A stretch of 64,000 nucleotides of DNA from GWF2-38-69 sp965228125 (GTDB taxonomy: Bacteria > Verrucomicrobiota > Lentisphaeria > Victivallales > GWF2-38-69). The stretch spans positions 496,001 to 560,000 of the forward strand of contig OZ245791.1 of the NCBI GenBank assembly GCA_965228125.1, in the 5' to 3' direction. The number at the start of each line of letters is the position of its first letter. Position 1 is the stretch's first letter. The position numbers and the translations under genes were made by a program. The notes below the pieces were generated by a model. The model saw only the letters and a list, made by a program, of their open reading frames with translations. It did no database searches and was not told the origin of the DNA. Positions 59,684 to 64,000 of this stretch are shown piece after piece.

Positions 59684-61987
59684 TTATAGAGGATTAGCTA
59701 CAGGTTTAGTAGGATTAGCCATATTAGCTAAAACCGTAACCGAAGTTCCGCAGCACAATACATTATCTGCCTGATTGAAAACAGTTCCAACAGCGGGATA
59801 CTGCCCAGGTTGAATGCTAGTAATTCCTGTATCGTTTATATTTGTAAGGAGCATCCAGCTTCCTGACCCAATCTCGTAAGTATAGTCTGAAGCCGAGTTG
59901 TATATCACTATAAACTGGTTACCTGAACTATCATTCAGCTGTCCGATTAATACTCCTCCATTATTTATAGGATATTCACCTGGGTCAGCAGAGGTATTAA
60001 CTTTACTATTATTTGTTATATCAGTTAATGTACCCTGAGTAAATGCCGGATTATTCTTACGCAAAGCAATTAATTTCTGGTAATATTTGAAGACATTCAA
60101 ATTTGTTGATTTGGCACTCCAAGAAATCCAATTCGTAGTCAATGGAGCATTATAACTATTGGCATTCCCATCTTTAGTCCTGAGGAATTCATCGCCTTCA
60201 GCAAAGAATGCTACACCCTGAGAAGTCATAATAATTCCCAATGAGAACATATCGATCTGTTGTAAATACTGGTTTGACCAGGACTGGGCTTGACCATTAT
60301 AAAAGGCTTCCTGAGCACAAATTTTGTCCCAGATACAAAGCCCATCATGACAGCAAACATAGTTTATTGCTTCAGAAGGCATGTTTGCATAAGGAAAAGC
60401 GTTCGAATTATTAAAATCTGGTGGAACAGAATTTGTTGTAGTTCCAGAAAGTCTTATAGAACCATTATATCCCCATCCTATTTGTTGCATATTAGGAGAT
60501 TCATTAAAAATATATCCACCTAAGGTCGAAGTTGTTGTTGAAGGGGCGCCTTGGGTAGGGCCAATGAGAGCGCATCTATATGGGCCATTGAAACATCCTA
60601 CGCCAGGAGTAAGAATCCCATTATTCATGTATTCTGTAGAGGAGATATTGCCTGTATTACAACCATTAGAAGGTTTACCCCATGCGTCATTCCATGGTTC
60701 TCCGTAATATATGTAGTTCTGTCCAGGATTCAGATTGTTCAGGTATTGAGCCCATGAGCTGACAATAGGGTATGGAAAAGTTGCCATTTCGTCAAATCTG
60801 TATCCGTCAACGCCATATATTGCCATCCAATAAGCCAGAGAATCGGCAAACATATTACTTACCATTGGATTTGATACATTAACGGTATTGCCGCAACCGG
60901 TATAATCTTCATATCCACCTGGATTATTAGAAGTAACTGCGGATGGACTTGTTATATAATACGCATTTGATACCGGACTATTAGGAGAAAAGACAGAACC
61001 ACCATAAGTATGGTTGAAAACTACATCCATAACGACTCTGAGACCGTTCTGGTGATATGCATTGACCATATTTTGAAGTTCTTGGATACGACCAGTATAT
61101 TCAGCGGAAGTATAAAAGGCAGTATTACCATTAAAATACTTCGAAAATACTTCCTGAGGAACGTTATATTCCAGAGGATTATAACCCCAGTTATATGAAT
61201 AACCCGTAAAGCTAAATGTGTACATCGGCATTATCTGTATATGAGTAATCCCAAGATCCTTCAGATGCTGAAGCCCGGTACTCTGTCCGTTGCATGTTCC
61301 GCTCTGGGCAAGAGCTGTAAATGTTCCGGGATTTGTTACCCCTGTCCCTACATCAGGATTGGTCGTATAGTCTCTAACTTCTAATTCATAAACTATAGCA
61401 TCAGTAAGTTTAGCTAAGGCAGGACGATTTGCGTTGAAGTTCGGAGTATTTAACGTACTCAAATCGACTACTACTTGAGTGCTTGGACCTGGAATCGGAG
61501 GACTGTTTTTAGAACAAACAGCAGGTATAGGATTAGTTAAAGTCCCAGTATTGACAAACTGTGATTCAGGGTTTGAGAGATCATTGATATTTGAGGTATC
61601 AGTAACATACCCTGTAGTCATTTTTGCATACGGATCACGGACTACTGTGCCATTAAAAGTAAAGTAATATTGACAGAGATTGCAGTTTTGTGGAACTGTA
61701 ACAGAATAAACATCTGTGTAAGGATTTACGCCATTATCATTATATTGTGGCATAGCAGTTAGAGGATATTCTGTAAAATTAGAGCCCCCAGGAAGCTGTA
61801 CCCAAACGCTTGCCGGTGTAATGTTATCAGGATTCCAGATAGCAAATCTGGTGCCTGTTGCTGGTTTGGAAGTCCCATTAGCGTAAAGTACTGTTGCACC
61901 CAGCGTATCATACGCCGCATAAGATGCCACTGAGTAGAATAATAGTACCCACGCAGCAAAAATTAGTTGTAACCTTTTCATTTGCAC
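59684..61987 (-). CDS. Secreted pullulanase-type glycoside hydrolase (GH13)
   Basis: The 767-residue protein has a signal peptide (about 1-24). A CBM48-like N-terminal domain follows (about 28-125; GTRFAIWNPDNI, VWVQLPGG, YYFTFNGTVVRDPYAK), then a GH13 catalytic barrel. The pullulanase signature YNWGYNP is present. Region I reads VVMDVVFNHT. Region II holds the nucleophile Asp399 in DGYRFDEM, region III the acid/base Glu430 in YYGEPWN, and region IV the third acid in CCHDGLCIWDK. A C-terminal beta domain ends MANPTKPVANPL. It would debranch or cleave alpha-1,6/alpha-1,4 glucans outside the cell, helping the beta-amylase. Ribosome site AAGGAG. The same C-terminal tail reappears at the right edge. 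Confidence 0.92.
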   Translation of the reverse strand: MQMKRLQLIFAAWVLLFYSVASYAAYDTLGATVLYANGTSKPATGTRFAIWNPDNITPASVWVQLPGGSNFTEYPLTAMPQYNDNGVNPYTDVYSVTVPQNCNLCQYYFTFNGTVVRDPYAKMTTGYVTDTSNINDLSNPESQFVNTGTLTNPIPAVCSKNSPPIPGPSTQVVVDLSTLNTPNFNANRPALAKLTDAIVYELEVRDYTTNPDVGTGVTNPGTFTALAQSGTCNGQSTGLQHLKDLGITHIQIMPMYTFSFTGYSYNWGYNPLEYNVPQEVFSKYFNGNTAFYTSAEYTGRIQELQNMVNAYHQNGLRVVMDVVFNHTYGGSVFSPNSPVSNAYYITSPSAVTSNNPGGYEDYTGCGNTVNVSNPMVSNMFADSLAYWMAIYGVDGYRFDEMATFPYPIVSSWAQYLNNLNPGQNYIYYGEPWNDAWGKPSNGCNTGNISSTEYMNNGILTPGVGCFNGPYRCALIGPTQGAPSTTTSTLGGYIFNESPNMQQIGWGYNGSIRLSGTTTNSVPPDFNNSNAFPYANMPSEAINYVCCHDGLCIWDKICAQEAFYNGQAQSWSNQYLQQIDMFSLGIIMTSQGVAFFAEGDEFLRTKDGNANSYNAPLTTNWISWSAKSTNLNVFKYYQKLIALRKNNPAFTQGTLTDITNNSKVNTSADPGEYPINNGGVLIGQLNDSSGNQFIVIYNSASDYTYEIGSGSWMLLTNINDTGITSIQPGQYPAVGTVFNQADNVLCCGTSVTVLANMANPTKPVANPL

Positions 61988-62219
61988 TCCTTTTTTGTGA
62001 TTTTATTTTTTTAATAACCCATTACATAACTAATAAAACTTAATTAACAGGACTTTATGAAACATTATGCATAATTAAGCGTATTATAATGTAATTTATC
62101 ATAAATAGGAATAACTATGAAATACAAAATGCTCATTAGGTGCTATCGATTTTCCTTATACCATAAGACCTATCATTCTTAGCAAATCATTGTATCCCTG
62201 GCTTTTCCTCTGAGCTATA

Positions 62220-62237
62220 ATAGTCGATCTTGAAAAA
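62220..62237. repeat. Left terminal inverted repeat of the insertion sequence
   Basis: The 18 bases ATAGTCGATCTTGAAAAA match the complement of 63719-63736 at every position. Similarity ends just outside and just inside, which defines the element ends within a base or two. Confidence 0.9.
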
Positions 62238-63735
62238 CCCCGTTTTTTCTTGATTCACCTAAAAATTATAAGCACCATTGGAGGCAAAAGTTAGTCTCCG
62301 ATAGCATTTTTCATCTGCCCAAAATGCAAAAACAGCCGTTTTTGGGACGAAAACAAAAAATAGGGCTATTGCCCTGAGTAATTTTCTGAAGTTAAACCCG
62401 CAAGCCGATAGGATTGCATTTAACTTGTCGCCAAGTTTGCCTTTTAATCTGTTGCAGTCCATTCTGTTATCCTGTTTTACATGACCAATTATAGGTTCGA
62501 TGGCTGAACGGCGTTTCCACCATCTTCTGATTGCTTTTGGGATCTTCTTACGGTATCTGTTTACAATATTGATCGTACAAGTTCCATCATATCCATGTCC
62601 TTTGTAGCCCATGTCGCAAGTTCCCTGCTCAGGAACAATCCCTGTTATCCTTTTAACTTGTTCAAGGTTGTCTTTTAGCGTATGCCCATCGTATGGATTA
62701 CCATGAAAAGCCATTGCTCCGAGTATCCAGTTGGATTGAGCACTCGTAACAAAGCCTACCTTGCAGCCAAATTCATATTTCTTGTGAGCCTTGCCTTTGC
62801 TGATGCACTCAACCTCTGGTTCATGAATTGAGTAAATCTTGTTCTTGCTTTGTCTTTCCTGAGTCAGAACTTTGTCTGATAAGGCCAAAAGGTTATCCAT
62901 TTTAGGATTAGATTTTTGCATTTTTCTTCTGATGTCTCTTGCTACCCTGCCAAGGTAAACCTTGAGCTTTTTACTCTGCTTTTTAGCTTTCTTCATCTGA
63001 TTGGCGTGAGCATGCGAACTTTGTTTATGCAGAGCCTTCTTGGCAACTCTTTCATACGACTGTCTTAAGTCTATTCCGATACTATTTGCTTCCTTTACAA
63101 GCTTTTCCCTCAGCCTGTCATAAAGTCTTGAATCTGTGGGGAACCTGACATTCTTTTCCTGTACTGTCGTATCAACATTTACTTTCTTGAATTCAGATAG
63201 CTTGATAAACCCAAGCCTTACTGCTGCTGAAAGGATTTCCTTGAAAAGTTCCTCAAGCCCTTCTTCTCCTATGCGTTTCCTCCAGTTGGTCATGTTAGAT
63301 GAATCAAACGGTATTTCGTGCTCGAAAAATACTCCTCCTGTAAAATACTGCCAGTAGGGATTTTCCAGCCACGCAGCAAGAAGAGCTCCATCTCCAAGGT
63401 TGTAAGCGTTCTTCAAATAAAGAAGCCCTGCTATCATTCTTACTGGCAATGCAGGCCTGCCGTTATTCGAACAAAACAGTGGTGAAATCTTATTCTCAAT
63501 CGCTTCCCAGTTGATAGAATTTGCCAGCGTTACAAGCGAATGCTTAGTATCCACTACATCTCTTAACATTACTTTAAACAAATCCCCCTGATTCTTCTCG
63601 TTATCTGATATTTTCTTCGGCAACATTTGCAAGATTCCTTTTGCTTTTATCATCTTTTCTTGCAATAATATACAACTTATATCAAATATATCTATATGAT
63701 AGCTAAATATTTAAGTGCTTTTTCAAGATCGACTA
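62221..63735 (-). mobile_element. Complete IS5-type insertion sequence
   Basis: About 1.5 kb bounded by near-perfect terminal inverted repeats (ATAGTCGATCTTGAAAAA at the left end, its complement at the right). Each boundary is flanked by TAA (62218-62220 and 63736-63738), consistent with a 3-bp target duplication, although AT-rich flanks make this weak. It encodes one transposase on the minus strand with an intact catalytic triad, so it may be active. It sits about 230 bases upstream of the GH13 gene and between it and a second GH13 copy. Confidence 0.88.
62259..63653 (-). CDS. IS5-family (IS5/IS1182-like) DDE transposase
   Basis: The ~464-residue transposase begins with the DUF772-type N-terminal domain: GRPALPVRMIAGLLYLKNAYNLGD, then WLENPYWQYFTGG and PFDSSNMTNWRKRIGEEGLE. 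The DDE core has Asp in KVNVDTTVQEKN, a second Asp near AMAFHGNPYDGHTL, and Glu in RRSAIEPIIGHVKQDNRMD. A basic helical insertion (about 205-270) separates the first two. I start it at the ATG at 63653, preceded by AGAAAAG, rather than at a TTG four codons earlier. There is no frameshift or internal stop, so the element may be mobile. Confidence 0.92.
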   Translation of the reverse strand: MIKAKGILQMLPKKISDNEKNQGDLFKVMLRDVVDTKHSLVTLANSINWEAIENKISPLFCSNNGRPALPVRMIAGLLYLKNAYNLGDGALLAAWLENPYWQYFTGGVFFEHEIPFDSSNMTNWRKRIGEEGLEELFKEILSAAVRLGFIKLSEFKKVNVDTTVQEKNVRFPTDSRLYDRLREKLVKEANSIGIDLRQSYERVAKKALHKQSSHAHANQMKKAKKQSKKLKVYLGRVARDIRRKMQKSNPKMDNLLALSDKVLTQERQSKNKIYSIHEPEVECISKGKAHKKYEFGCKVGFVTSAQSNWILGAMAFHGNPYDGHTLKDNLEQVKRITGIVPEQGTCDMGYKGHGYDGTCTINIVNRYRKKIPKAIRRWWKRRSAIEPIIGHVKQDNRMDCNRLKGKLGDKLNAILSACGFNFRKLLRAIALFFVFVPKTAVFAFWADEKCYRRLTFASNGAYNF

Positions 63736-63736
63736 T
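63719..63736. repeat. Right terminal inverted repeat of the insertion sequence
   Basis: TTTTTCAAGATCGACTAT is the exact complement of the left end at 62220-62237. Confidence 0.9.
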
Positions 63737-63858
63737 AATAAAAAAGTCCATTTATACATTCACTAACACTCTTGGTATCATCATATTGCGCTAACAATAA
63801 TATAGCATAATCCTGTTCATTGTTTCCCAATTTTTAAAGTATTTTATATGTTTGCCAA

Positions 63859-63867
63859 GGGGGGGGG
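63859..63867. repeat. Run of nine G residues in AT-rich intergenic DNA
   Basis: Nine consecutive G bases are followed by TGG. In this AT-rich sequence such a run is unlikely by chance and could be a slippage-prone tract or a sequencing/assembly artefact. The rest of 63737-63910 shows no gene. Confidence 0.6.
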
Positions 63868-63910
63868 TGGATAGGTCCTCGCTTTGACCACGCAGTTCAT
63901 TTATATAAAA

Positions 63911-63942
63911 AAAAAGCGCAGACTTTTAAAGTCCGCGCCTTT
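63911..63942 (-). terminator. Rho-independent terminator after a second GH13 copy
   Basis: A stem of AAAGCGC-GACTTT with AAAGTC-GCGCCTTT (one internal mismatch) precedes an A-run on the plus strand, that is, a T-run on the minus strand. It is placed as the terminator after the GH13 gene at 59.6 kb, and shares sequence with it. Confidence 0.8.
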
Positions 63943-63959
63943 CTATTTAGGTGGTTCTA

Positions 63960-64000
63960 TTATAGAGGATTAGCTACAGGTTTAGTAGGATTAGCCATAT
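63960..64000 (-). CDS. C-terminal end of a second pullulanase-type GH13 gene (partial)
   Basis: The last 41 bases encode, on the minus strand, MANPTKPVANPL and a stop, identical to the C-terminus of the complete GH13 protein at 59684-61987. The DNA match continues past the stop into the terminator region (about 63943-63959) with only scattered differences. The gene's body lies beyond the window, so its completeness is unknown. It shows that the starch gene has been duplicated, with the insertion sequence between the copies. Confidence 0.8.
   Translation of the reverse strand, partial: MANPTKPVANPL

Noticed and set aside
1..64000. CRISPR arrays, rRNA or tRNA genes
   Set aside because: No regularly spaced repeats and no tRNA-like or rRNA-like stretches were seen in the intergenic regions on reading; an automated search could still find a missed tRNA.

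Overview
The window is AT-rich DNA from a bacterium with an outer membrane. Supporting this are an RND efflux pump (51.5-55.9 kb), a TolC-type outer-membrane factor and several lipoproteins. HydF (the maturase of [FeFe] hydrogenases), an acetylating aldehyde dehydrogenase, B12-type ethanolamine ammonia-lyase and starch/glycogen enzymes together suggest a fermentative anaerobe. I cannot assign a phylum from this piece; an uncultured diderm lineage is plausible. There is no rRNA, tRNA, CRISPR array or prophage that I can see.

Layout. 0-4.2 kb: the 3' end of a YihY-type membrane protein, then the head of the division/cell-wall cluster on the minus strand (mraZ-rsmH-ftsL-ftsI) with a good promoter. 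4.4-10.3 kb: a Cache sensor without output domain, a secreted C69 dipeptidase with a radical-SAM/HhH protein, a half-size EamA transporter and hydF. 10.3-13.4 kb: an operon of a secreted low-complexity protein, a TPR-DUF218 membrane protein and an outer-membrane efflux lipoprotein. 13.5-14.3 kb: a decayed IS1380-type transposase. 14.4-19.6 kb: a five-gene operon (COG4705 protein, fused double OB-fold protein, second COG4705 protein, response regulator, sensor kinase) headed by a perfect inverted repeat resembling a heavy-metal CzcR/CopR-type box. 20.0-24.7 kb: a small DMT transporter, a GNAT enzyme, and oppA-oppB-oppC without ATPase genes. 24.7-30.6 kb: topoisomerase IV (parE-parC) and an HTH/three-PAS regulator. 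30.9-37.4 kb: acetaldehyde dehydrogenase, a STAS protein, GAPDH, a T4-type pyrimidine-dimer glycosylase, a one-domain asparaginase and glycogen phosphorylase. 37.7-42.8 kb: tandem MFS transporters and a sugar epimerase/sugar kinase pair. 42.9-50.6 kb: an ethanolamine cluster (nhaC, eutA, eutB, eutC, eutH, then a secreted HAD phosphatase). 50.9-55.9 kb: TetR regulator and RND pump. 56-57.6 kb: two unrecognised genes. 57.7-64 kb: secreted beta-amylase and pullulanase-type GH13, a complete IS5-type element, and the tail of a second GH13 copy running off the right edge.

How it fits together. The HAD lipoprotein resembles phosphorylcholine/phosphorylethanolamine phosphatases. It could release ethanolamine outside the cytoplasm, EutH would import it, EutBC (reactivated by EutA) would split it to acetaldehyde and ammonia, and the acetylating dehydrogenase at 30.9 kb would make acetyl-CoA. 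No microcompartment shell genes are present in the window. Extracellular starch would be cut by the GH13 and GH14 enzymes, and internal glucan by GlgP, feeding glycolysis (GapA). The most unusual unit is the two-component/COG4705/OB-fold operon. Its two membrane proteins are built from four copies each of an exact [FY]W-x9-G-x4-D repeat.
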